Shown here in pieces: positions 52,162 through 60,236 of a stretch of 64,000 nt of DNA (its first letter is position 1; each line of letters opens with the position of its first letter). The position numbers and the translations under genes are program-made. The notes under the pieces are model-generated. The model was not told the DNA's origin, did not search any database, and saw nothing but the letters and a program-made list of their open reading frames with translations. Origin of the DNA: UBA6168 sp041392505 (GTDB lineage Bacteria > Bacteroidota > Bacteroidia > Chitinophagales > Saprospiraceae); contig JAWKLX010000005.1 in NCBI GenBank assembly GCA_041392505.1, forward strand, positions 62,001-126,000, given 5' to 3'.

Positions 52162-52875
52162 TTAACTGATGGCATAGGAAGTAAGGCGACATTTCACTTT
52201 AAGGATTTGCCGGATATCTTGAAGATCAACTTCATAAGGTTTATAAACAGCACCGTTGTCAGAGATCAGGCGGAGTTGTTCAGTAGATCCGCTTTCTGCT
52301 CTGATCTGCTGAATGCGTTTGGCGACAACCACATCGGTTACTACAATATATACATGATTGTCGCGCATGGGGTCGCCCCGTTCGAGCGGCTCGCATACCA
52401 CGATGTCGCCATTTGTAATGGTCGGATACATGCTGTCCCCATTGATTTCAAATGCCAATAAATTGCCATCAAGGTTGGGGATAGAGAATTTTGGCAGTTC
52501 AGAAAGGTAGTCTTTATCCTGGTGTTCCAATGCGTACCCTGCCATCGCCCGGTTTGGCACAAGTGTGATGTTAAGCCTTCCTCCAAAATAGCGTTCGTCT
52601 TTAGACAAGGTTGGAAGGCTGTTTTCACCATGTTTGAACATCTCAGCGGCAAAGCCAAACATGTAGTTGGCATCAATCCCATATATTTCAAACATTTTGT
52701 GCAATTGCTCCACAGTGATGTTCCTGTCTCCTTTTAATATGCTGTTAATCACGTGGTTATACGTTCCTAATTGTTTTGCAATATCTGATTTTCCTTTGAT
52801 GAGGCGCTTTTCCTCCAATGCAGAAAACGCTTCTCTAAACCGTTGATTGACAATATTATCTGAAAAATTACCCAT
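52162..52875 (-). CDS. XRE-HTH / S24 (LexA-like) repressor
   Basis: The 237-residue protein has an N-terminal HTH (KGKSDIAKQLGTYNHVINSI, residues about 27-60) and a C-terminal S24 domain (residues about 110-237). The autocleavage site is Ala112-Gly113 (RAMAGYALEH); the nucleophile Ser148 is in GDSMYPT, and the general-base Lys186 is in VVAKRIQQI, so self-cleavage in the LexA/CI manner is expected. No phage structural genes adjoin it. A 10-bp inverted repeat at 52896-52921 lies between it and the divergent muralytic gene and overlaps that gene's promoter. Confidence 0.93.
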   Translation of the reverse strand: MGNFSDNIVNQRFREAFSALEEKRLIKGKSDIAKQLGTYNHVINSILKGDRNITVEQLHKMFEIYGIDANYMFGFAAEMFKHGENSLPTLSKDERYFGGRLNITLVPNRAMAGYALEHQDKDYLSELPKFSIPNLDGNLLAFEINGDSMYPTITNGDIVVCEPLERGDPMRDNHVYIVVTDVVVAKRIQQIRAESGSTEQLRLISDNGAVYKPYEVDLQDIRQILKVKCRLTSYAIS

Positions 52876-52895
52876 TTTAAAATAAAAAAGTTTTA

Positions 52896-52934
52896 AAAAT
52901 GTTTTGTTTTAAAAACATTTTGTTTTTAAATTTG
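52896..52934 (+). promoter_or_regulatory. Candidate S24-repressor operator overlapping the muralytic gene promoter
   Basis: A perfect inverted repeat AAAATGTTTT (52896-52905) / AAAACATTTT (52912-52921) lies within a Bacteroidota-type promoter: a -33 box TTTTG (52902-52906) and a -7 box TAAATTTG (52927-52934), 20 bases apart. Binding of a dimeric repressor here would block the -33 box of the 53014 gene. Confidence 0.6.
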
Positions 52935-53013
52935 CATCGTTAAGTTAATCTTGCAACAAGAATTTGCAAACAAGAGTCCGAAGATACAAATAGTTTTCTA
53001 AACCGTGAAAATC

Positions 53014-53919
53014 ATGACACCAAATCAACAGAAAAGTTTCTCATTCAGCCATGACTATGGTCAGCAACAAAACAGTTTCTACACCAAAACCGGTGGGGTG
53101 ATGCACGCCGATGAAAAGACCTCTGTTCCGGGCGTGGCCATCCTGTGGGTGTTGCGCAAGGCGGCCCTTTTGATAGACAAGCTCATCGTGCTGGCCAAAT
53201 ATCAATTTTACAAGCACACCGCTGTAGCGCCGAGCACAGTCCAGTTGCCATGGGGCAAATTAGTTGTTGTTGGATTATTGGCCTTCATGGCTTTTAAGAA
53301 GGACCTGTCATTCTCTGTTGGTATGGGAGGAGTGGCGCAAAAGGCAAAATTCAGTGGTGCAGCGCTGGCAGAGGAAGTTTCGCTAAAAGAGAAAAGAGAA
53401 GAGGCGAGCATATTTTCCATCTTTTCAGAAAAGAAGAAAGATGTCTTTGCCGATGCCCCCGGCGATGATGCCAAAGACCGGAAAATCAAATCTTATGTCC
53501 GCCGCTTTAAAGATGTCGCCATTGCCGAAAGGGAAAAATATGGCATCCCTGCGAGCATCAAAATGGCACAAGCGATTGTCGAAAGTAATGCTGGGCAGAG
53601 TGCCTTGTCCACCAAAAACAACAATCATTTTGGCATCAAGTGTTTTTCAAAAACCTGCAAAAAAGGCCACTGTGCCAACTTTGGGGATGATAGCCACAAA
53701 GATTTTTTCCGCAAATATGATTCTGCTTGGGAGAGCTGGCGGGCACATAGCCAAATGATAGCAAACGGCCGTTATAAAACATTATTGAAGTATGGGAACG
53801 ACTACCGGAAATGGGCACGTGGCCTGAAAGAAAAAGGTTACGCCACGGCTAAACACTACGAACAGACGTTGGTGGATATGATCGAAAAATACCACCTGTA
53901 CACACTAGACGAACAATGA
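53014..53919 (+). CDS. Glucosaminidase-domain (FlgJ/LytD-like) peptidoglycan hydrolase
   Basis: The ATG at 53014 gives 301 residues (a GTG at 53005 would add three). Residues about 160-295 are a mannosyl-glycoprotein endo-beta-N-acetylglucosaminidase-like domain: YGIPASIKMAQAIVESNAGQ with the catalytic Glu, then STKNNNHFGIKCFSKTCKKG and FRKYDSAWESWRAHSQMIAN, RYKTLLKYGNDYRKWARGLK. It would cleave N-acetylglucosaminyl bonds in peptidoglycan. A hydrophobic stretch near residues 75-95 (WGKLVVVGLLAFMAF) may anchor it, with no clear cleaved signal peptide. Divergent from the S24 repressor, with a shared operator candidate between them. Confidence 0.9.
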   Translation: MTPNQQKSFSFSHDYGQQQNSFYTKTGGVMHADEKTSVPGVAILWVLRKAALLIDKLIVLAKYQFYKHTAVAPSTVQLPWGKLVVVGLLAFMAFKKDLSFSVGMGGVAQKAKFSGAALAEEVSLKEKREEASIFSIFSEKKKDVFADAPGDDAKDRKIKSYVRRFKDVAIAEREKYGIPASIKMAQAIVESNAGQSALSTKNNNHFGIKCFSKTCKKGHCANFGDDSHKDFFRKYDSAWESWRAHSQMIANGRYKTLLKYGNDYRKWARGLKEKGYATAKHYEQTLVDMIEKYHLYTLDEQ

Positions 53920-54099
53920 GAAGCAACACCTCTGAGAATTGAGCGACTCGGAGAAAACTTGAAATTACCCGCTGTTTTACCTTAGCCGCCCCAAAAACCA
54001 TTTTTTAGTAATGTGAGAAGTAACGATAACCATCTCTCTGATTTATTTTTCCCCAAAGACCAAAACTTATAGTAGTTTTCTCATGTATGTTCTGGGTGC

Positions 54100-54142
54100 G
54101 ACCGCTTCTCGACTATGCGTCGGGATTGCGGTCTTTTTTTTT
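54100..54142 (+). terminator. Strong rho-independent terminator
   Basis: GACCGC and GCGGTC enclose a second stem TCTCGAC / GTCGGGA, followed by nine T. It lies 180 bases after the glucosaminidase gene and could end that transcript or a small RNA from the gap 53920-54099. Confidence 0.85.
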
Positions 54143-54208
54143 CTTAGAAAATGGGAAAACTCTTGCTGTTAAGAATATAGGCTGCTCTATTTGCTATATG
54201 TATATTCT

Positions 54209-55279
54209 TCAGGTCAACTTCACTTTCCTTTTATTAACCTGATAGTAAAGCCCGCCCACCATCAAGGAAGATATTCCGGCCAATAAAAGAATGATGAGTA
54301 CGGCATTGGTTGTGTAACGCTGCAAGAGAAAAACAAGAATGATGAAAAATACATTTACGCAAACCAAAACAAAAGTCGCCTGCATGTGAGAAAGACCAGA
54401 ATCTATCAACAAATGATGGATGTGCGTCCGGTCAGGGTGGAGAGGATGCCGCCCTCTAATGATCCGGGTTATGAAAACTCGTAAGGTGTCGAACAAGGGT
54501 AAAATCAAAATGCCAATGGCCACCGCTGGCGCTGCATTGATTTTGAAAGGGTCATAGTCTTTCAGTTCGCTGTTCAGGTCGATAAATTTAATGGTAAGAA
54601 TGGAGCAGATTAGCCCAAGCAACAACGCCCCGGTATCGCCCATGAATATTTGGGCAGGGGAGTAGTTGTATTTTAAAAAAGCAGCTGTCGCACCAGCAGC
54701 TGATACGGCCATAATAGCAAGGTCGTATCTTTTTATGAGCATAAACCAAACACCCAAAGTGCTTGTAATCACAATGACCAGGCTGCCAGACAAGCCATTG
54801 ATCCCATCGATCAGGTTGATCGCATTAATGATGACAACGATGGTGAACACTGTCAAGATGGTGCCCCAGAATATGCCCAAATCTCCTATCCCCATAATTC
54901 CGTGCAGACTCGAAATTTTTACGTCTGCCTTAAACACAAGAATTACCGCCGCTAACAATTCCACGATCAATTTTTTAGAAGGGGCAATGGCATCAATATC
55001 GTCCTTCACGCCAACCAAAAAGATCAATATGAATGCACATAGTACATATTGTAGGTGGGCACCATAATAATTGAACGGTGTCCAAAGCATAATGGAAAAA
55101 ATAGTTCCCGCAAAAATGGCAATGCCCCCCAACCTCGGTGTCACCTGGGTATGGGAACTGCGTTCGACGGGGACATCATAGAGCTTTTTTTTCAACGCAA
55201 CCCGGATGATGGGTGGGATGACAAAATAGGTAAGGGTAAAGGCGGTGATGAAACTGATAATGACGTCATAATCGATCAT
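54209..55279 (-). CDS. Polyprenyl-phosphate sugar-1-phosphate transferase (WecA/MraY family)
   Basis: The start is set at the ATG at 55277-55279 (356 residues); the frame is open 52 codons upstream but those residues are unlike the family. Ten to eleven membrane segments carry the signatures VGVKDDIDAIAPSKKLIVEL (the Asp pair), NAINLIDGINGLSGSLVIVI, IFMGDTGALLLGLICSIL and DRTHIHHLLIDSGLSHMQAT. The last motif (HIHH) points to the WecA/TagO type rather than MraY, i.e. transfer of GlcNAc-1-P to undecaprenyl phosphate as the first step of surface glycan synthesis. It is divergent from uppS, which makes its lipid acceptor. Confidence 0.92.
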   Translation of the reverse strand: MIDYDVIISFITAFTLTYFVIPPIIRVALKKKLYDVPVERSSHTQVTPRLGGIAIFAGTIFSIMLWTPFNYYGAHLQYVLCAFILIFLVGVKDDIDAIAPSKKLIVELLAAVILVFKADVKISSLHGIMGIGDLGIFWGTILTVFTIVVIINAINLIDGINGLSGSLVIVITSTLGVWFMLIKRYDLAIMAVSAAGATAAFLKYNYSPAQIFMGDTGALLLGLICSILTIKFIDLNSELKDYDPFKINAAPAVAIGILILPLFDTLRVFITRIIRGRHPLHPDRTHIHHLLIDSGLSHMQATFVLVCVNVFFIILVFLLQRYTTNAVLIILLLAGISSLMVGGLYYQVNKRKVKLT

Positions 55280-55456
55280 GGCTACTGGGTGTTTTGACAA
55301 AGGCAAAGGTACAAATGGAAAAACATTTAATAAGAAGCCATTGAAAGATATTGAAAATACGTTTAGCAGGCATGATTTCTTACTTTTGCAAACCAACCCT
55401 AAAACAGACCGAAAAAATTTCGCCTCCCTTCTCAATAGGATTACGGCTTTATTGAA

Positions 55457-56197
55457 ATGGATTTAAAATCAAAAATAAATATAGATAAGCTCCCACAGCA
55501 CATTGCCATTATCATGGATGGAAATGGTAGATGGGCAAAAGAAAAAGGGATGCCTCGTGTCTTTGGCCACCGCAATGGGGTAAAGGCCGTGCGGGAAGCG
55601 ACTGAGGCGGCAGCAGAATTGGGTGTAGGATATTTAACGCTCTATGCTTTTTCCACTGAAAATTGGAACCGCCCCCCAACCGAAGTTTCAGCCCTAATGG
55701 GGCTACTGGTGGATACGATCAAAAAAGAAGTAAAAACCTTAAACAAAAACAGCATTCGCCTGCAAGCCATTGGAGATGTGTCGAAATTGCCCGAGCGCAG
55801 CCAACAGGCACTGGTGCAGGCGATTGAGGAAACAGCTTCCAACACCCGGATGACCCTTGTTTTGGCATTGAACTACAGTGCGAAGTGGGAGATTGTAGAG
55901 GCCGTCCGTAAGTTGGCTACCAAGGCCAAAAACGGAACAATCAACCCCGAGGAAATAGATGACCAAGTTTTTTCGGATGCTTTGTCGACTAAAGGAATAC
56001 CCGACCCTGAGCTGCTCATCAGAACAAGTGGTGAGACAAGGATCAGCAATTTTTTGCTCTGGCAGATCGCTTATTCCGAGTTGTATTTCACCAAAACACT
56101 CTGGCCAGATTTTAGGAAAAATGACCTGTACGAAGCGATCCTGAATTTTCAAAACAGGGAAAGACGCTTTGGGAAAACAAGTGAGCAACTCACTTAA
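55457..56197 (+). CDS. uppS: Isoprenyl transferase (undecaprenyl diphosphate synthase)
   Basis: UppS makes undecaprenyl diphosphate for peptidoglycan and other glycans. The 246-residue cis-prenyltransferase has HIAIIMDGNGRWAKEKGMPR with the catalytic Asp, GHRNGVKAVREATEAAAELG, LTLYAFSTENWNRPPTEVSA and the C-terminal PDPELLIRTSGETRISNFLL, WQIAYSELYFTKTLWPDF. It is followed by bamA, an order widespread in Bacteroidota, with 240 bases between, so bamA may be co-transcribed or have its own promoter. It is divergent from the WecA-like gene. Confidence 0.95.
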   Translation: MDLKSKINIDKLPQHIAIIMDGNGRWAKEKGMPRVFGHRNGVKAVREATEAAAELGVGYLTLYAFSTENWNRPPTEVSALMGLLVDTIKKEVKTLNKNSIRLQAIGDVSKLPERSQQALVQAIEETASNTRMTLVLALNYSAKWEIVEAVRKLATKAKNGTINPEEIDDQVFSDALSTKGIPDPELLIRTSGETRISNFLLWQIAYSELYFTKTLWPDFRKNDLYEAILNFQNRERRFGKTSEQLT

Positions 56198-56437
56198 TGG
56201 CCGGCTCAACAGGCATATTGTTTCCACCAACAACAAAAAAACAAGACCTACCACTATGAAAGACCCACACCTAATACAACCAACCATTGCGCTTGTCCCT
56301 CTTTCCAAACGGGCTGTTCCTCAGACAATTCAATGAGATTTTACCCAGTGGGTATGCGAGTTTCGTTAAACCTGCGTTTCTTTGCAATCCTTTTCGCAAC
56401 ACCTTCCCGAACAGGTCGGGACAAGTTGATTTTTATT

Positions 56438-59044
56438 ATGGAAAAAAATAGATCACTAAAGAATAATAACTTGAAAAACAAGTACTTGCAAAAACCAACC
56501 TACCTCCTTTCCTCGGCACTTGCTTTTTTGCTTTTGTTGGGTAGTGCGGCCCTCACTGCCCAAATCGGAATTGATACTATTCCCATCATTGATTACTCGA
56601 CTCCCACCGATTATGAAATAGGGGGCGTAACCGTGACCGGCGCAAAATACAGTGATGCCAATGCCATCATCTCCATTGCCGGGTTTCGGGTAGGAGATCG
56701 CATCAGGATTCCGGGTGGGGACATTCCCCGTGCATTGAAAGCATTGTGGAAATTGAGCCTTTTTACCGATGTCCAGATTTATAAAGAAAAAACAATTGGC
56801 GACGTAGTTTTCCTTGAAATACAAGTTAAAGAACGGCCAAGGCTGACGACCCACTCCTATAAAGGTGTGAAAAAAGGGAGCCACGATGACCTGAATGAGC
56901 AGGTCAATAATTTTTTGATAAAAGGTGGCATCGTAACCGAAAGTATCAAATCGAACGCTGCTTTTGCCATCAAGAAGCATTTCATAGAAAAAGGCTTTTT
57001 CGATGTAGATGTGGACGTTTTAGAAATAAATGATTCCACGAGGATCAATTCTGTACGTTTGGTTTTTGACATTGACAAGGGTAAAAAAATCAAAATCAAG
57101 GACATCACTTTTGCCGGGAACGACCACATCAAAGCCCGCAAGCTTCGCAATTTGATGAAGGAAACCCGTCGGAAAAGGAGGCTGCTCGCTGCTTCGAAGT
57201 TTAGAAAAGCTGATTATGCCAATGATAAGAAAGCACTGATCTCACATTATAATAAGGTGGGGTTCAGGGATGCTTTAATTACTTCCGATAGTATCTGGAG
57301 AAATGATAAGGGCGAATTGATGATCCATATCGATATAAGCGAGGGCAACCAATATTATTTCCGCAATATCTCCTGGAAAGGAAATTCCATATACGATACG
57401 AAAACCCTTGACAATGTCTTGGGCATTAAAAAGGGCGATATTTATAATAGTGAATTACTAGAAACCCGACTCCAATTTAGTCAGGACGGTAGGGATGTGA
57501 GTTCCTTGTACATGGACAATGGGTATCTATTCTTTAGTGTAGATCCCGTTGAAATAGCAGTTTCGGAAGATTCCATCGATTTGGAACTCAGGATTTTTGA
57601 AGGCCCCCAGGCGACCATTGACAAAGTGGTTATCAAAGGAAATGACCGGACACATGAGCATGTGGTGCGAAGAGAGTTGCGGACCATTCCGGGGGCAAAA
57701 TTCAGCCGCTCTGATATTATTCGTTCCCAACGGGAAATCATCAATCTCGGCTATTTCAACCCAGAAAGCCTTGGTATCAACACCCCTGTCAATGCGCAAA
57801 GAGGGACAGTTGATATTGAATATACCGTGGAAGAAAAACCATCTGACCAATTGGAATTGTCGGCTGGCTGGGGTGGCCGTGGCCGCGGGGTCATTGGCAC
57901 ATTAGGGGTAGCATTTAATAATTTTTCAGCCCGAAACATTTTGGACCGGAGCACTTGGAGCCCTCTCCCTCAAGGTGACGGGCAACGGCTTTCTTTGCGG
58001 GCCCAAACGAACGGTCGTTTTTTCCAGTCCTATAATATGTCATTCACCGAACCATGGTTGGGCGGCAAAAAACCCAACTCGCTCACGGTAGCAACTTTCC
58101 TCTCCCGTTTGACGAACGGCTTTGACAAAAACAGCGAGCGTTTTGGTAGTTTGATAAACCTTGGAGTTACAGTCAGTCTTGGCACCAGATTGAAATTCCC
58201 TGATGACAACTTCATCTACTCTGCCGCGCTGAACATTCAGAACATTGACCTGAATAATTACCTGAGCACGAGCAGTTCTACTTTGTTTGTGACGGATAGA
58301 GGGGAAACCGTTTCTGATGGTAGTTTCCGCAACTTTAGCGTTACCCAAACAATTGCCAGGAGCACCATCAATAATCCTATTTTCCCACAAGAAGGATCGC
58401 GGGTTTCTCTTTCCTTACAAATGACCCCGCCCTATTCCTTGTTTAGCAAAAAAGATTATCGGGAACTGCCGCCTGAGGACCGCTTCAATTATCTGGAATA
58501 CCACAAGTGGAAAGTGGCCGCCGATTGGTACCAAACACTGATTGGGAAATTGGTCGTCAAAGCCTCCGCTCGGTTTGGCTTCATCGGCTCATATAACGAC
58601 GACATCGGCATCACACCTTTTGAGCGGTTCCAATTGGGGGGCGATGGTTTGAACAACCAACAATTCGGTTTCTTTACCGGAACGGAAATCATTTCGATGA
58701 GAGGGTATGATCCGGAAGATTTCGACAACAATATTTCTTCCACAGGTCGGGTGGCCGCTACCCCTCTTTATGAAAAAATAACTTTGGAACTGAGGTACCC
58801 GTTATCGCTGAACCCAAGCTCAACTATTTATGTACACACCTTTGCCCAGGGTGGAAATACATGGCGAAGGAGCCGGGATTTCAACCCATTCGACATGAAG
58901 CGCTCAGTGGGCGGTGGTTTGCGGGTTTTCCTACCGATGTTTGGTGTGCTTGGTTTCGATTATGGGATTGGGTTTGACAAGGACGGAAGCACACTTTCTG
59001 ATTTGGCCACGTTCAACATCGTTTTGGGCTTTGAGCCTGAATAA
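56438..59044 (+). CDS. bamA: Outer-membrane protein assembly factor BamA
   Basis: The ATG at 56438 gives 868 residues beginning MEKNRSLKNNNLKNKYLQKP, then a signal-like helix (SSALAFLLLLGSAALTA). Five POTRA-type repeats run to about residue 480 (YEIGGVTVTGAKYSDANAII, IKIKDITFAGNDHIKARKLR, YYFRNISWKGNSIYDTKTLD, ATIDKVVIKGNDRTHEHVVR). The C-terminal ~390 residues are the 16-strand barrel, including LELSAGWGGRGRGVIGTLGV, the STINNPIFPQEGSRVSLSLQ segment and the VRGF-equivalent motif SMRGYDPEDFDNNISSTGRV. It ends without the usual C-terminal Phe (FNIVLGFEPE). It folds and inserts outer-membrane barrels. Confidence 0.94.
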   Translation: MEKNRSLKNNNLKNKYLQKPTYLLSSALAFLLLLGSAALTAQIGIDTIPIIDYSTPTDYEIGGVTVTGAKYSDANAIISIAGFRVGDRIRIPGGDIPRALKALWKLSLFTDVQIYKEKTIGDVVFLEIQVKERPRLTTHSYKGVKKGSHDDLNEQVNNFLIKGGIVTESIKSNAAFAIKKHFIEKGFFDVDVDVLEINDSTRINSVRLVFDIDKGKKIKIKDITFAGNDHIKARKLRNLMKETRRKRRLLAASKFRKADYANDKKALISHYNKVGFRDALITSDSIWRNDKGELMIHIDISEGNQYYFRNISWKGNSIYDTKTLDNVLGIKKGDIYNSELLETRLQFSQDGRDVSSLYMDNGYLFFSVDPVEIAVSEDSIDLELRIFEGPQATIDKVVIKGNDRTHEHVVRRELRTIPGAKFSRSDIIRSQREIINLGYFNPESLGINTPVNAQRGTVDIEYTVEEKPSDQLELSAGWGGRGRGVIGTLGVAFNNFSARNILDRSTWSPLPQGDGQRLSLRAQTNGRFFQSYNMSFTEPWLGGKKPNSLTVATFLSRLTNGFDKNSERFGSLINLGVTVSLGTRLKFPDDNFIYSAALNIQNIDLNNYLSTSSSTLFVTDRGETVSDGSFRNFSVTQTIARSTINNPIFPQEGSRVSLSLQMTPPYSLFSKKDYRELPPEDRFNYLEYHKWKVAADWYQTLIGKLVVKASARFGFIGSYNDDIGITPFERFQLGGDGLNNQQFGFFTGTEIISMRGYDPEDFDNNISSTGRVAATPLYEKITLELRYPLSLNPSSTIYVHTFAQGGNTWRRSRDFNPFDMKRSVGGGLRVFLPMFGVLGFDYGIGFDKDGSTLSDLATFNIVLGFEPE

Positions 59045-59070
59045 TTTAGCGACCAATTCATTCCAAAAAA

Positions 59071-59102
59071 AAATGCACGTCAGGAAATCCTGATGTGCAT
59101 TT
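59071..59102. terminator. Terminator after bamA
   Basis: Arms AAATGCACGTCAGG and CCTGATGTGCATTT (one G-T mismatch) with a 4-base loop are preceded by an A-run and followed by a T-rich tract, and lie between convergent bamA (ends 59044) and the gene ending at 59138. Confidence 0.85.
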
Positions 59103-59137
59103 CTTATTTGGAAAAAAGGGTCAAAGGGAAGCACTCA

Positions 59138-59482
59138 TTAACTCACGATTTCATCATCTTCTCTTTTAGTGATCAAATAATAAATGATCAAGCCGGCACC
59201 GCCCAAGATAAGCATCATTGAAAAGTGTGGTACGGGTGAGTCCGTTGACATGATGCTTTCTATTACCATGCCCACCAAAATGCCGGTACCGATGCCTACC
59301 ATTAAAAGGCCGTATTTTAGGCCGGAAGACCCGTTCCGTTTTTCCTTAAAAATAGAAGCTTCTTTGCCATGCTGGATCAATGCCATCCTGACTTTGTGAC
59401 GGGAATTAATGAAAAGATAAGCGACGACGATGAATGCTGTAATGCTGCCCGCAACTGCGATAAGCCCTATTAATTCTCCCAT
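59138..59482 (-). CDS. Small membrane protein, DUF6249-like
   Basis: The ATG at 59480-59482 gives 114 residues with three hydrophobic segments (LIGLIAVAGSITAFIVVAYL, LKYGLLMVGIGTGILVGMVI, FSMMLILGGAGLIIYYLI) separated by a basic cytosolic loop (FINSRHKVRMALIQHGKEAS, IFKEKRNGSSG). The layout resembles the DUF6249 family of Bacteroidota and Proteobacteria, in which a similar loop (RHKMRMAxxxxG) follows the first helix; those proteins are uncharacterised. It is monocistronic. Confidence 0.8.
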   Translation of the reverse strand: MGELIGLIAVAGSITAFIVVAYLFINSRHKVRMALIQHGKEASIFKEKRNGSSGLKYGLLMVGIGTGILVGMVIESIMSTDSPVPHFSMMLILGGAGLIIYYLITKREDDEIVS

Positions 59483-59769
59483 GATATTTTCTATTTTTTT
59501 GGGTGGAATTGGTTGGTAGTGCCCAACCAATTTCCGACCAAGTTACTGAAAGGTTGAATGCGATTGTCGATGGGTTGGACGGCAGGGTTTTGGATAGTGG
59601 TTACAATTTGAGAATATAAAATCGAAAGGAGACAACTTTAAAAATCATTTCACCACTTTTTTTTGAAAAAAGCACAAGTATGCATTGACATTTTAGGTTT
59701 TGAATCGTTATTGAAAATATCTTTGCATACCAAAAAAAAAAACTTTACCCATCTGAGACCAATTCGCTA

Positions 59770-60180
59770 ATGGCTTACCTCTGGAATACAGAAAGACTCA
59801 ATAAGGACCTCGCAAGAATTGACGGTGCGATCATGGCTGGCCGCTACAACCTTGCGATGAAATTGGCCCATCGTAGTTTGCGCCAATATTACAGTTCCAT
59901 TCTTAAAACAAATGAAATTTACGCGGAGCAGATAAAAGCTGACAATGTGCGGCAAATGGCCGTTTACATCAGTAAATATTTATTGAAGTATTTCAGAAAA
60001 TACAACATCCCATATTCGGAGCGGCGGGTAATATTCATCTCCTTGGTTTCCAATTTCATTTTTATCGCCACCATGAACCTAACTGAATCCGATGAGCATT
60101 TGACGGATAAGGCTACCGCCACCTATGCCAGGGAAAATGTTTACAACATCATTTCCTACCTCATGCGGTATTTTGGGTAA
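59770..60180 (+). CDS. Small helical protein of unknown function
   Basis: The 136-residue protein (MAYLWNTERLNKDLARIDGA) is predicted helical throughout, with a hydrophobic patch near residues 89-101 (VIFISLVSNFIFIATMN), and is rich in Tyr, Lys and Arg. I do not recognise the family. The segment GRYNLAMKLAHRSLRQYYSS is well placed as an amphipathic helix. It stands alone on the plus strand between two minus-strand genes; the ORF is longer than chance would usually give and its codon use resembles neighbours, so it is likely real. Confidence 0.65.
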   Translation: MAYLWNTERLNKDLARIDGAIMAGRYNLAMKLAHRSLRQYYSSILKTNEIYAEQIKADNVRQMAVYISKYLLKYFRKYNIPYSERRVIFISLVSNFIFIATMNLTESDEHLTDKATATYARENVYNIISYLMRYFG

Positions 60181-60236
60181 GCGACAGTTTACAGTTGGCA
60201 GATGGCAGATGGCAGATGAAGGCTGCCATCTAAAAA

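Noticed and set aside
52162..53919. A prophage remnant at the S24 repressor and muralytic gene
   Set aside because: No integrase, structural, terminase or attachment sequences are visible on either side, and flanking genes are ordinary chromosomal ones.
56333..56437. Longer bamA with 35 extra N-terminal residues
   Set aside because: The extra residues precede a good start and signal-like helix at 56438 and look unlike BamA N-termini.
60185..60236. Tandem GGCAGAT repeats after the 59770 gene as a CRISPR-like or minisatellite array
   Set aside because: Only about three short units without spacers, partly forming a small inverted repeat with GGCTGCCATCT; too short to mean anything by itself.
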